From: CAYJPK01 sp964372035 | Lineage (GTDB): Bacteria; Desulfobacterota; Desulfovibrionia; Desulfovibrionales; Desulfovibrionaceae | Direction: 5' to 3' | NCBI GenBank assembly: GCA_964372035.1 | Contig: CAYJPK010000070.1 | Location: 1 to 11,399, forward strand | Length of the DNA: 11,399 nucleotides | Shown here: piece by piece, positions 1-6,765 of the stretch | Layout: each line of letters begins with the position of its first letter | Numbering within the stretch: the first letter of the stretch is position 1 | Made by a program: the position numbers and the translations under genes | Notes under the pieces: model-generated | Seen by the model: only the letters and a program-made list of their open reading frames with translations | What the model was told of the DNA's origin: nothing | Databases searched by the model: none

Positions 1-7
1 AAAAAAA

Positions 8-36
8 GGACTGTTACCCAAAAAGGATAACAGTCC
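8..36 (-). terminator. Intrinsic terminator of the pyruvate:ferredoxin oxidoreductase gene
   Basis: Read on the minus strand, GGACTGTTATCC and GGGTAACAGTCC form a 12-bp stem with one G-U wobble around a TTTTT loop. Seven T follow at once (positions 7-1). It lies 50 bases past the stop of the oxidoreductase gene, so it most likely ends that transcript. The plus-strand side has no T-run after the stem, so it is not bidirectional. Confidence 0.93.
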
Positions 37-86
37 ATAATCAAACTAAACTAACTATATAAATAGTTATACTAAGTTCTTACAAA

Positions 87-3000
87 TTACTTCATAAGAC
101 GTAAGTAAGATTCAGTTCTAGCTTTGATGTTTTTCTCTGCTTCAGCAAACACTGCATCAGCACGCTCAGGGAACTTACGGTAAAGAGCTGAGTAACGTAC
201 TTCAGATAATAAGTAATCTTTTACGCTAGCTGTTGGCTCTTTAGAATCCATTTGGAATGGATTTTTGCCTTGTTCTTTTAAACGTGGGTCAAAGCGATAC
301 ATATGCCAGTAACCACAATCAACAGCACGTTTAGTTTGCTCTTGGCTGTATCTCATGCCACCTTTAATACCGTGGTTGATACATGGAGCGTAAGCGATGA
401 TGATAGAAGTACCTTCATAAGCTTCTGCTTCTTGGATAGCTTTTAATGTTTGGTTTTTATCAGCACCCATAGCGATTTGAGCAACATAGATATTACCATA
501 GCTCATTGCCATCATACCAAGGTCTTTCTTAGGTGATGGTTTACCACCAGCAGCAAACTGAGCAATAGCACCAGTTGGTGTTGCTTTAGAAGCTTGGCCA
601 CCTGTGTTTGAGTAAACTTCGGTATCGAATACAAATACGTTAACATCTTCGCCAAATGCAAGAACGTGATCAAGACCACCAAAGCCGATGTCATATGCCC
701 AACCGTCACCACCGAAGATCCACATAGAACGCTTCATGAAGAAATCTTTTAATTTCAAGATTTCGCCATAAATAGGGTCAGTAGTTCTTGCAGCTTCAAC
801 AGCAGCAATAGTGCGGTCAGCACGTGCACGTGCATCATCACCATTACTGTAGTTTTCAACCCAATCTTCTAAAGTAGCTTTAAGATCGCCTGTAGCTTTT
901 TCTAAAGCTTTAACTACTAACATACGAAGTCTTTGACGCTCTTGGTTCATACCTAAGTATAAACCGAAACCGTATTCAGCACAGTCTTCAAACAATGAAT
1001 ATGTCCAAGCTGGACCGTGACCTTCTTTGTTAGTTGTCCAAGCAACAGATGGAGCACCAGCAGACCAAACAGCGGTACAACCAGCAGGGTTAGAAATAAC
1101 CATGCGGTCACCATAAAGTTGGCTGATAAGTTTAGCATATGGAGTTTCACCACAACCAGCACAAGCACCAGAGAACTCGTTGTAAGGTTGTAAGAACTGG
1201 CTGTTCTTAACGTTGATTTTATCCATTGGCTTATATGTAACATTATCAAATACATAGTTCCAAACTTCTTCACACTCAGGACGTTGGTCAGCAAGTGGAG
1301 TCATAGCTAAAGCTTTTGTTTTTGCAGGACATGTTTGTTCACAAAGTTTACAATCCATACAATCCATAGCAGAAATAGCTAAGTGGTAGTGCATACCTTT
1401 AAAGCCAGTAGCAGCTTTAGTTTCTAAGCTTTTTGGTGCACCAGCAAGTTCTTCGTCAGTTAATAACATAGGACGAATTACAGAGTGAGGGCAAACAAAA
1501 GCACATTGGTTACATTGAATACAGTTTTCAGGTAACCATTTTGGAGTTGTTACAGCAACACCACGTTTTTCGTATTTAGAAATACCAGGATACCAACGAC
1601 CATCTTCTAAGCCCTTGAATGCGCTAACTGGTAATAAATCACCCTTCATAAGTGACATAGGCATAACAACTTCTTCGATGAATTTAGGAAGAGCAGCAGC
1701 ATGAGCGCCTTTAGGAGCATCAACAGCATCTTTCCATGAAGCAGGAACTTCAATAGCAACAACATCGCTAACACCACGATCAATCGCAGCCCAGTTCATT
1801 TCAATAACTTTTTGACCTTGTTTTACATATGCTTTTTCAGCACCTTTTTTAAGTTGTGCAGCAGCATCTGCAACAGGAACAATTTTAGTTACTTCAAAGA
1901 ATGCAGCTTGCATAATCATGTTGATTCTGCCAGGCATACCGATTGAGTTAGCTGTTTCAGTTGCGTTAATTGTATAGAATTTAATATCGTTATTAGCAAG
2001 ATATCTTTTAATATCAGCAGGTAAGTTAGCTTCTAATTCTTCTTTAGTCCAGAGGCAGTTAAGTAAGAAAGTTCCGCCTTTTTTAAGACCTTCTAAGATG
2101 TCATAACGACCAACATAAGCAGGGTTGTGACAGCCAACAAAGTCAGCATGGTCAACTAAGTATGATGATTTAATTGGCTTATTACCAAAACGTAAGTGAG
2201 AAACAGTTACGCCACCTGACTTTTTAGAGTCATATGCGAAGTACGCTTGCGCATACATATCTGTAGTATCACCAATGATTTTAATAGCAGTTTTGTTAGC
2301 ACCAACAGTACCGTCAGAACCAAAGCCCCAGAATTTACATGCAGTAGTTCCTTCAGGTGCTGTATTAACATATTCTGTGTAAGCAGGAAGTGAAGTAAAG
2401 CTAATGTCGTCAACAATACCAACTGAGAAGTCATTTTTAGGCTTATCTTGGTTTAAGTTTTCGATTACTTGCATTACCATTCTTGGTGTGAAGTCTTTTG
2501 AACCAAGACCATAACGACCACCAACGATTTGTGGACGGCTAGCTTCGTTCATATAAGCCATGCAAACGTCAGCATATAAAGGCTCACCAGTTCCGCCGTG
2601 CTCTTTTGTACGGTCTAAAACTGCGATTTTCTTAACAGTTGTAGGAATAGCTTCTAATAAACGGTCTGCTCTAAATGGACGATAAAGGTGAACATTTACG
2701 CAACCAATTTTTTCGCCTTTTGCAACTAAGTGCTCAATTACTTCTTCAATAACTGCAGCACCAGAGCCCATAGCAATGATTACTTTTTCAGCATCAGGAG
2801 CACCAGTGTAGTTAAAGAATTTGTAGTTTGTGCCAGCAATTTTATTAACTTCATTCATGTAATGTTCAACAATGTCAGGCATTGCAGTTACAAATGGGTT
2901 AATTGCTTCACGAATTTGGAAATAAACATCTGGGTTTTGAGTCATACCGATTAATTTAGGATCGTTAGGAGTTTGTGCACGATCTCTAAAGTCTTCGAGT

Positions 3001-3596
3001 GCTTGATTATCCATGATGCCTTTCAAGTCGTCATTGTCAAGAACTTCAATTTTTTGAATTTCATGAGAAGTACGGAAACCATCAAAGAAGTGGATAAATG
3101 GCATACGGCCTTTAATTGCTGCTAAGTGAGCAACTGCACCTAAGTGCATAACTTCTTGAACTGAGCTTGAGCCAAGAATACAAAAACCAGTTTGGCGACA
3201 GCCCATAACGTCTTGGTGGTCACCGAAAATGCTCCAAACTGCAGCAGATAATGCACGAGCAGCAACATGGAATACACCAGGTAATAATTCACCAGCCACT
3301 TTGTACATGGTAGGAATCATTAAGAGTAAGCCTTGAGCTGAAGTGTAAGTAGTTGCTAAAGCTCCAGCCTGTAAAGCACCGTGCACAACAGCACTTGCAC
3401 CAGCTTCAGATTGCATTTCAACAACTTTAACCGGTTGCCCAAAAAGGTTAGTTTTGCCTTCAGCAGCCCAAGCGTCAACAGACTCTGCCATCTGTGAAGA
3501 TGGAGTAATTGGGTAGATACCGGCAACTTCTGTCAATGGATATGAAATATACGCTGCAGCGCCATTTCCGTCCATAGTCATCATTTTTTTAGCCAT
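87..3596 (-). CDS. por: Pyruvate:ferredoxin (flavodoxin) oxidoreductase, single-chain homodimer type
   Basis: Cytoplasmic enzyme that oxidises pyruvate with CoA to acetyl-CoA and CO2, passing electrons to ferredoxin or flavodoxin. The protein is 1169 residues. The N-terminal pyruvate-binding domain has YPITPSS (28-34; Thr31), Glu64 in EMQSEAGA and Arg114. Two ferredoxin-type 4Fe-4S motifs lie at Cys692/695/698/702 and Cys746/749/752/756. The proximal cluster ligands are Cys812, Cys815, Cys840 and Cys1072. The C-terminal thiamine-diphosphate domain has GGDGWAYDIG (962-971) and EVYSNTGG with Asn997. These positions agree within a residue with the D. africanus enzyme as I recall it. The ATG at 3596 is chosen because AGGAG sits six bases upstream; an in-frame TTG at 3617 would add seven residues but would put that Shine-Dalgarno inside the gene. 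The protein stops near residue 1169 and lacks the C-terminal extension of the D. africanus enzyme. It is probably monocistronic, with its own promoter and terminator. Also called nifJ. Confidence 0.97.
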   Translation of the reverse strand: MAKKMMTMDGNGAAAYISYPLTEVAGIYPITPSSQMAESVDAWAAEGKTNLFGQPVKVVEMQSEAGASAVVHGALQAGALATTYTSAQGLLLMIPTMYKVAGELLPGVFHVAARALSAAVWSIFGDHQDVMGCRQTGFCILGSSSVQEVMHLGAVAHLAAIKGRMPFIHFFDGFRTSHEIQKIEVLDNDDLKGIMDNQALEDFRDRAQTPNDPKLIGMTQNPDVYFQIREAINPFVTAMPDIVEHYMNEVNKIAGTNYKFFNYTGAPDAEKVIIAMGSGAAVIEEVIEHLVAKGEKIGCVNVHLYRPFRADRLLEAIPTTVKKIAVLDRTKEHGGTGEPLYADVCMAYMNEASRPQIVGGRYGLGSKDFTPRMVMQVIENLNQDKPKNDFSVGIVDDISFTSLPAYTEYVNTAPEGTTACKFWGFGSDGTVGANKTAIKIIGDTTDMYAQAYFAYDSKKSGGVTVSHLRFGNKPIKSSYLVDHADFVGCHNPAYVGRYDILEGLKKGGTFLLNCLWTKEELEANLPADIKRYLANNDIKFYTINATETANSIGMPGRINMIMQAAFFEVTKIVPVADAAAQLKKGAEKAYVKQGQKVIEMNWAAIDRGVSDVVAIEVPASWKDAVDAPKGAHAAALPKFIEEVVMPMSLMKGDLLPVSAFKGLEDGRWYPGISKYEKRGVAVTTPKWLPENCIQCNQCAFVCPHSVIRPMLLTDEELAGAPKSLETKAATGFKGMHYHLAISAMDCMDCKLCEQTCPAKTKALAMTPLADQRPECEEVWNYVFDNVTYKPMDKINVKNSQFLQPYNEFSGACAGCGETPYAKLISQLYGDRMVISNPAGCTAVWSAGAPSVAWTTNKEGHGPAWTYSLFEDCAEYGFGLYLGMNQERQRLRMLVVKALEKATGDLKATLEDWVENYSNGDDARARADRTIAAVEAARTTDPIYGEILKLKDFFMKRSMWIFGGDGWAYDIGFGGLDHVLAFGEDVNVFVFDTEVYSNTGGQASKATPTGAIAQFAAGGKPSPKKDLGMMAMSYGNIYVAQIAMGADKNQTLKAIQEAEAYEGTSIIIAYAPCINHGIKGGMRYSQEQTKRAVDCGYWHMYRFDPRLKEQGKNPFQMDSKEPTASVKDYLLSEVRYSALYRKFPERADAVFAEAEKNIKARTESYLRLMK

Positions 3597-3602
3597 AGTA
3601 AG

Positions 3603-3607
3603 CTCCT
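3603..3607 (-). promoter_or_regulatory. Ribosome binding site that fixes the oxidoreductase start
   Basis: AGGAG on the minus strand, six bases before the ATG at 3596. Its position rules in favour of that ATG over the upstream in-frame TTG at 3617. Confidence 0.85.
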
Positions 3608-3621
3608 GTAAGTTCAATATA

Positions 3622-3670
3622 TAAAAGTAGTACTTTTAGTACATAAAAAAATGTTTCGCATAATGAAACA
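3622..3670 (-). promoter_or_regulatory. Structured leader of the oxidoreductase mRNA: terminator-like hairpin plus two overlapping hairpins
   Basis: On the minus strand, TGTTTC and GAAACA (3670-3652) pair around a 7-base loop, and seven T follow directly (3651-3645), as in a weak intrinsic terminator. Next come two hairpins that share bases and cannot form together: GTACT-AAA-AGTAC (3642-3630) and TAAAAGTA-C-TACTTTTA (3638-3622). All lie between the predicted promoter and the start codon. The arrangement could be an attenuator, or the TGTTTC-N7-GAAACA repeat could be a DNA operator. The stems are AT-rich, so chance is a real alternative. Confidence 0.4.
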
Positions 3671-3695
3671 ACGTTCCGTCATACTAAACACAAAT

Positions 3696-3724
3696 ATAAT
3701 ACATCAATTTTAATTTTATGTCAA
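3696..3724 (-). promoter_or_regulatory. Sigma-70-type promoter of the oxidoreductase gene
   Basis: On the minus strand, a perfect -35 TTGACA (3724-3719) is followed after exactly 17 bases by the -10 TATTAT (3701-3696), five of six to consensus. Transcription would begin near 3689, giving a leader of roughly 93 bases before the ATG at 3596. Confidence 0.8.
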
Positions 3725-3767
3725 TTCTAGTAAAGCATTAAACAATAACAAAAAAAGCTAATATCAA

Positions 3768-3787
3768 CTTTTTGTTTTAACAAAAAG
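3768..3787. repeat. Perfect 9-bp inverted repeat in the dciA-oxidoreductase gap
   Basis: CTTTTTGTT and AACAAAAAG are separated by two bases, about 45 bases upstream of the -35 box of the oxidoreductase promoter. The two-base spacing is too tight for a good RNA hairpin and no T-run follows, so a protein-binding site is more likely than a terminator. The half-sites match no operator I can name with confidence. The rest of the 3597-3844 gap holds only the promoter and leader listed separately and AT-rich sequence with no gene. Confidence 0.35.
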
Positions 3788-3844
3788 GCTGTAACTTATC
3801 CTTTATATAAGGTTTATTTTATAAAAAAAATTTATCAAAAAAAA

Positions 3845-4369
3845 TTATTTTTTAAAAAATTTTACATATGCATTGTAAGCACGGCTAACAGCGTCATCTC
3901 CATCAAGGCATAAATTTCCGAGCGTTTTTGGAGTTTCGTATATAATTTTTTGCGGTTCAATGAAACTTGTTTCACCAATTGTCATTATTTTTTTATTTAA
4001 AAGTAATCCAAGTTCAACATCAATAAAATATTCTTCACCCATAAAAGCGTTTGCACGTTCAAGAATTTCAGGGATTTCATAAGTCATATCTTGCATAAGA
4101 AGTGCATCTTCAACACCAATTAAAAGCACCTGACCTCTTGATCTTTTTTTAGAGCCTAACGGAAATAAAAGTTCACACAATTCTTCACCCATGACCATAG
4201 ACCAATTTTGCCATAGTTTTATTATGAGGAGTTTTTGTTCAGGTGCAATTTTAGACAATATAGAGCTTAACAAATCAGAACTATTTTGCATTTTTGCAGT
4301 TCGAGATTTATAGTTAGCCTTTCTATTTCCGAGATTTTGTAGGATTGGATTGAATTTACTTTCTACCAT
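3845..4369 (-). CDS. dciA: DciA/DUF721-family protein (probable replicative-helicase loader type)
   Basis: A 174-residue soluble protein with no signal peptide or membrane segment. The DUF721 pattern is visible in the middle: a helical stretch ending in LWQNWSMVMGEEL (52-64; Trp53, Trp56), a short basic loop KKRSRG (74-79), then a strand-helix unit beginning QVLLIGVEDALLMQDM (80-95). Known DciA proteins interact with the DnaB helicase and help load it in bacteria that lack DnaC or DnaI; this role is inferred from the family. The N-terminal 26 residues and the C-terminal third are less conserved in type. No clear Shine-Dalgarno precedes the ATG at 4369 or the alternative ATG at 4291, so the start is uncertain. 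It lies between the flagellar-operon terminator and the oxidoreductase promoter and is probably its own transcription unit. No convincing terminator follows it. Confidence 0.72.
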   Translation of the reverse strand: MVESKFNPILQNLGNRKANYKSRTAKMQNSSDLLSSILSKIAPEQKLLIIKLWQNWSMVMGEELCELLFPLGSKKRSRGQVLLIGVEDALLMQDMTYEIPEILERANAFMGEEYFIDVELGLLLNKKIMTIGETSFIEPQKIIYETPKTLGNLCLDGDDAVSRAYNAYVKFFKK

Positions 4370-4399
4370 AGATAACTTTTTTATGTGATTTTTTTTTAA

Positions 4400-4428
4400 A
4401 ACTTAGCCTATGATTAGCTTTTTGACAA
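4400..4428 (-). promoter_or_regulatory. Possible promoter for the dciA-like gene
   Basis: On the minus strand TTGTCA (4428-4423), one base off the -35 consensus, is followed after 17 bases by TAAGTT (4405-4400), a poor -10. It lies just past the terminator of the flagellar operon, where a new promoter would be needed. The weak -10 keeps this tentative. Confidence 0.3.
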
Positions 4429-4435
4429 GATAAAA

Positions 4436-4478
4436 AAACTGCACTTGAATATACATACTATATACACAAGTGCAGTTT
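4436..4478 (-). terminator. Intrinsic terminator of the flgN-flgK-flgL-csrA-fliW operon
   Basis: AAACTGCACTTG (4436-4447) and CAAGTGCAGTTT (4467-4478) form a perfect 12-bp stem. An inner ATATA/TATAT pairing (4449-4453 with 4459-4463) lengthens the hairpin. On the minus strand the stem runs into seven T (4438-4432), three of them at the foot of the stem. It starts 21 bases after the fliW stop codon. Confidence 0.92.
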
Positions 4479-4499
4479 CATTTATAATATTTATTAATA

Positions 4500-4970
4500 T
4501 TAATCTTCTTTAGCTTCTAGGGCATTATCTCCATCGCTAATACGATAATGTGTTTTATCACCTAAATTAATTTGAGGAACTTGCATAGCAAGCTTCGCTT
4601 CATGGTTAATGATAATTGGACCCATTAAATTTAAGCTTGCATCTTCTGGGCAACCTGCTGGAACATTAGCAGTAACTAAAACTGCCACCTGCTCTAAGCT
4701 TTTAATGCATAAAAGAGCCTGTTCAGCCTCTTCAACCTTGACAGGGTAGTCATTTAAAAAGGTATACGGATCAGCCACCACTAAAGCAAGTTCAGGAGTG
4801 TTTACACTTTGCAAGAGTAAAAATGGTGCTTCTGGACGAATTTGTAAAATAGTAAATTCATGCTCAGTTTCAAAACCAATTAAACCTCTTGGAAAATAAA
4901 GAATTTTATCAGTTTCAATTTTTCTAAGACCAAGTCTGGTCATTATTTCTAGTTCTTTTTCTCTTGCCAT
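4500..4970 (-). CDS. fliW: Flagellar assembly factor FliW, CsrA antagonist
   Basis: A 156-residue cytoplasmic protein. FliW binds CsrA and blocks its RNA-binding activity; when flagellin is exported, FliW is free to do this and flagellin translation rises (known from Bacillus and relatives). Family signatures visible are FPRGLIGFE (26-34), VVADPY (64-69), the VLVTANVPAG strand (97-106) and NLMGPIIIN (114-122). The ATG at 4970 lies 22 bases inside the end of csrA, with GGCGGA upstream, so the two are probably translationally coupled and made in matched amounts. A second ATG at 4943 would remove nine residues but has a weaker upstream site. It is the last gene of the operon. The tail after residue 145 is acidic and variable. 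Confidence 0.95.
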   Translation of the reverse strand: MAREKELEIMTRLGLRKIETDKILYFPRGLIGFETEHEFTILQIRPEAPFLLLQSVNTPELALVVADPYTFLNDYPVKVEEAEQALLCIKSLEQVAVLVTANVPAGCPEDASLNLMGPIIINHEAKLAMQVPQINLGDKTHYRISDGDNALEAKED

Positions 4971-5185
4971 AAATCCGCCATTACGTAAAGGTCTTCTGGT
5001 GTTGCAACTAGTGCTGCTTTATTTTCTTCTAGCACGCTAGAATATATCTCTTCCCTATAAACAGCCATATCACTTGGCACATCAAGTCCAATTTTTACCT
5101 GCTTGCCCTGCAAGCTTAAAATCGTGACCTTGATATTATCACCAACAAATAAGCTCTCTCCAGGCTTTCTTGTTAGAATAAGCAT
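4949..5185 (-). CDS. csrA: Carbon storage regulator CsrA, RNA-binding translational repressor
   Basis: A 78-residue CsrA/RsmA protein. The dimer binds GGA-containing hairpins in mRNA leaders, often over the ribosome binding site, and represses translation; flagellin mRNA is the classic target where fliW is present. The N-terminal strand MLILTRKPGE and the region AVYREEIY are intact, including Leu4, Arg6 and Arg44, residues known to contact RNA in E. coli CsrA. It is about 17 residues longer than the 61-residue E. coli protein at the C-terminus; longer tails are known in FliW-controlled CsrA proteins, where they take part in FliW binding. Its ATG is seven bases after the flgL stop, and its AGGA ribosome binding site uses bases of the flgL UAG stop. 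Its 3' end overlaps fliW. Confidence 0.97.
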   Translation of the reverse strand: MLILTRKPGESLFVGDNIKVTILSLQGKQVKIGLDVPSDMAVYREEIYSSVLEENKAALVATPEDLYVMADLWQEKKN

Positions 5186-5192
5186 AAATTTC

Positions 5193-6755
5193 CTACATAA
5201 ATTTAGTTAAGTTTAAGCCCATAATCATTGACGATGAACGTAAAACAGTTTCATAAGCCATTTGAGTTTTTGATAAGTTAGAATATAAAGTCGTTACATC
5301 AACATCTTCAATATAACTTTTACGGCTTGTTTGGTCTTCCTTTGTAATTTGTAAGAAAGAATCACTAACACCAAGGCTTGATAATTTAGCACCCATACTT
5401 GCATTAGCAGTCAAAATTCCTTCTAAAGCAACAGTTAATTCATCTAATGCCTTTGAAGCGTTATCTTGAGAATTAGTTTCACAAGCAGCCACTAACCTAC
5501 CTGCAACTTCAAATAAATTTTCTGCACCACCATCATAAGCATTTAATAAAATATCTTCGCCATCTTCCGTTTTAGAATAGTATAAGCCACCAAAGATGTC
5601 CTTACCATCACTATTAACTGTTGATAAATAATCGCCAGTAGTTTCAAAATCTAAATTCGTACGTTGTGGGTTTACTGTAACTTGTGCGCCTGCTGTAATA
5701 CTTCCACCAGCAGCAATATCTAAGTTTAACGAGCCACCAGGAATTGCAACGAAATCTTGTGAAGTATTGCCAGTTCCCTCAATCCAAGTAAAACCACCAT
5801 CTGTACTATATGAATAATTATAATCTTGCCCAGGCACTGTAAAGTCAACGTCTTCATCAAAGCGAATTTCAATATCAGAGCTAAAAGTTCCTGTTGCATT
5901 CGGGTCAAATGCATTATTTAAACCACGATTTGTAATCTGAGCTGGCATATCATTATCAGCGCCTTGATAATAAGCAGTTGGTCGAATAACGAGTTGTGTT
6001 TCATCGTCCACATGATCATCATCAAATGCCGGAACAGCTGTATTATCAGGCAAGGTCATTCTAACGCCGCCTAAATCAATATAGCTCTCACCCGCAGGAA
6101 CTGTTCCTGTTTCCCAAGTTTCACCGCCATCAAGGCTGTACTGATAAGTAGTATCATTAGGATTAGAAGAACCTAAAGTTGTCGCTGTATCAAAACGAAC
6201 CATTGCGGATTGCTCTAGTGGACCATTAAAAGTCACCCAACTTGGAGGATCAGCATTAAGAGCATTTTCCAAAGATTGTTGAAATGCAGGGTCATTACAA
6301 TCAACTGCTAAACCTTCAACAAAAGCAGATTCATCATAATTTTGACCTGCAAAAATTGTCTTGCCTTCATAGCGTGTATTTGCAAGGTTTATAAGTTGTT
6401 CAAACAAATTACGTGCTTCATAAGCCACTTGGTCACGGTTTTCTTCAGTATAAGTACCTGAAGCAACTTGTTCAGCTAAAACCTCAAGTGACATAATTGT
6501 TGATTGAACAGTATTAAAAGCACCAATTGCCATTTCAGCCCAACCAGTCGCAGTATCAACATTTTCTTGATATTGTTCAGTATCGCTGATTTGCGAACGA
6601 TACATTAAGATTAAAGCTGTACCAGCTGGATCATCAGATGGTCTATTAACTTGCTTTTGAGTAGCAGCTTGCTCACCAACGTCCATGTAATTGGTAAGAG
6701 CAGTATTCATATCTAAAATTTGTGTACTATAAATCATTTGGTTAGATATACGCAT
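5193..6755 (-). CDS. flgL: Flagellar hook-filament junction protein FlgL (HAP3), enlarged by inserted modules
   Basis: An exported protein that joins the hook-associated FlgK ring to flagellin. Flagellin-like coiled-coil termini are clear: MRISNQMIYS with NRPSDDPAGTAL (37-48) at the N-terminus, and the helical C-terminus from about 405, ending LSKTQMAYETVLRSSSMIMGLNLTKFM-type sequence (494-520). At 520 residues it is much longer than E. coli FlgL (about 317). The extra length lies between about 145 and 385 and contains two similar beta-type modules (about 185-260 and 296-365), each with an SxDGGxTW motif (207-214 and 317-324). There is no classical signal peptide, as expected for type III export. 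It carries Cys153 and Cys425, uncommon for an exported flagellar protein. It begins ten bases after the flgK stop, behind GAGGA, and is followed at seven bases by csrA. Confidence 0.95.
   Translation of the reverse strand: MRISNQMIYSTQILDMNTALTNYMDVGEQAATQKQVNRPSDDPAGTALILMYRSQISDTEQYQENVDTATGWAEMAIGAFNTVQSTIMSLEVLAEQVASGTYTEENRDQVAYEARNLFEQLINLANTRYEGKTIFAGQNYDESAFVEGLAVDCNDPAFQQSLENALNADPPSWVTFNGPLEQSAMVRFDTATTLGSSNPNDTTYQYSLDGGETWETGTVPAGESYIDLGGVRMTLPDNTAVPAFDDDHVDDETQLVIRPTAYYQGADNDMPAQITNRGLNNAFDPNATGTFSSDIEIRFDEDVDFTVPGQDYNYSYSTDGGFTWIEGTGNTSQDFVAIPGGSLNLDIAAGGSITAGAQVTVNPQRTNLDFETTGDYLSTVNSDGKDIFGGLYYSKTEDGEDILLNAYDGGAENLFEVAGRLVAACETNSQDNASKALDELTVALEGILTANASMGAKLSSLGVSDSFLQITKEDQTSRKSYIEDVDVTTLYSNLSKTQMAYETVLRSSSMIMGLNLTKFM
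5661..5870 (-). repeat. Second Asp-box-like module in FlgL
   Basis: Encodes FlgL residues 296-365. It opens with EIRFDED, carries YSYSTDGGFTWIEGT with the SxDGGxTW motif at 317-324, and closes with a GAQVTVNPQR strand. It aligns by eye with the first FlgL module and with the FlgK module. The DNA has diverged, so this is an old protein-level repeat and not a recent duplication. Confidence 0.7.
5976..6203 (-). repeat. First Asp-box-like module in FlgL
   Basis: Encodes FlgL residues 185-260. It opens with MVRFDTA, carries YQYSLDGGETWETGT with SxDGGxTW at 207-214, and closes with ETQLVIRPT. The same order of elements occurs in the second module 110 residues later. Confidence 0.7.
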
Positions 6756-6765
6756 CTTCTTATCC

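Noticed and set aside
2730..2954. Plus-strand open frame opposite the oxidoreductase gene
   Set aside because: It is antisense to conserved coding sequence, has no ribosome binding site and its product resembles nothing.
3597..3617. A seven-residue upstream extension of the oxidoreductase beginning at a TTG
   Set aside because: The Shine-Dalgarno AGGAG lies within this stretch and points to the ATG at 3596, and residue numbering against the known enzyme fits that ATG.
3652..3670. Rex-type redox operator at TGTTTC-N7-GAAACA
   Set aside because: The Rex consensus as known (TTGTGA or TTGTTAA half-sites) does not match both arms, so no regulator is named; it is kept only as a leader repeat.
3749..3775. 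Terminator for the dciA-like gene: an A-rich arm pairing into TAGCTTTTTTT on the minus strand
   Set aside because: Only one G-C pair with several G-U wobbles; too unstable to call.
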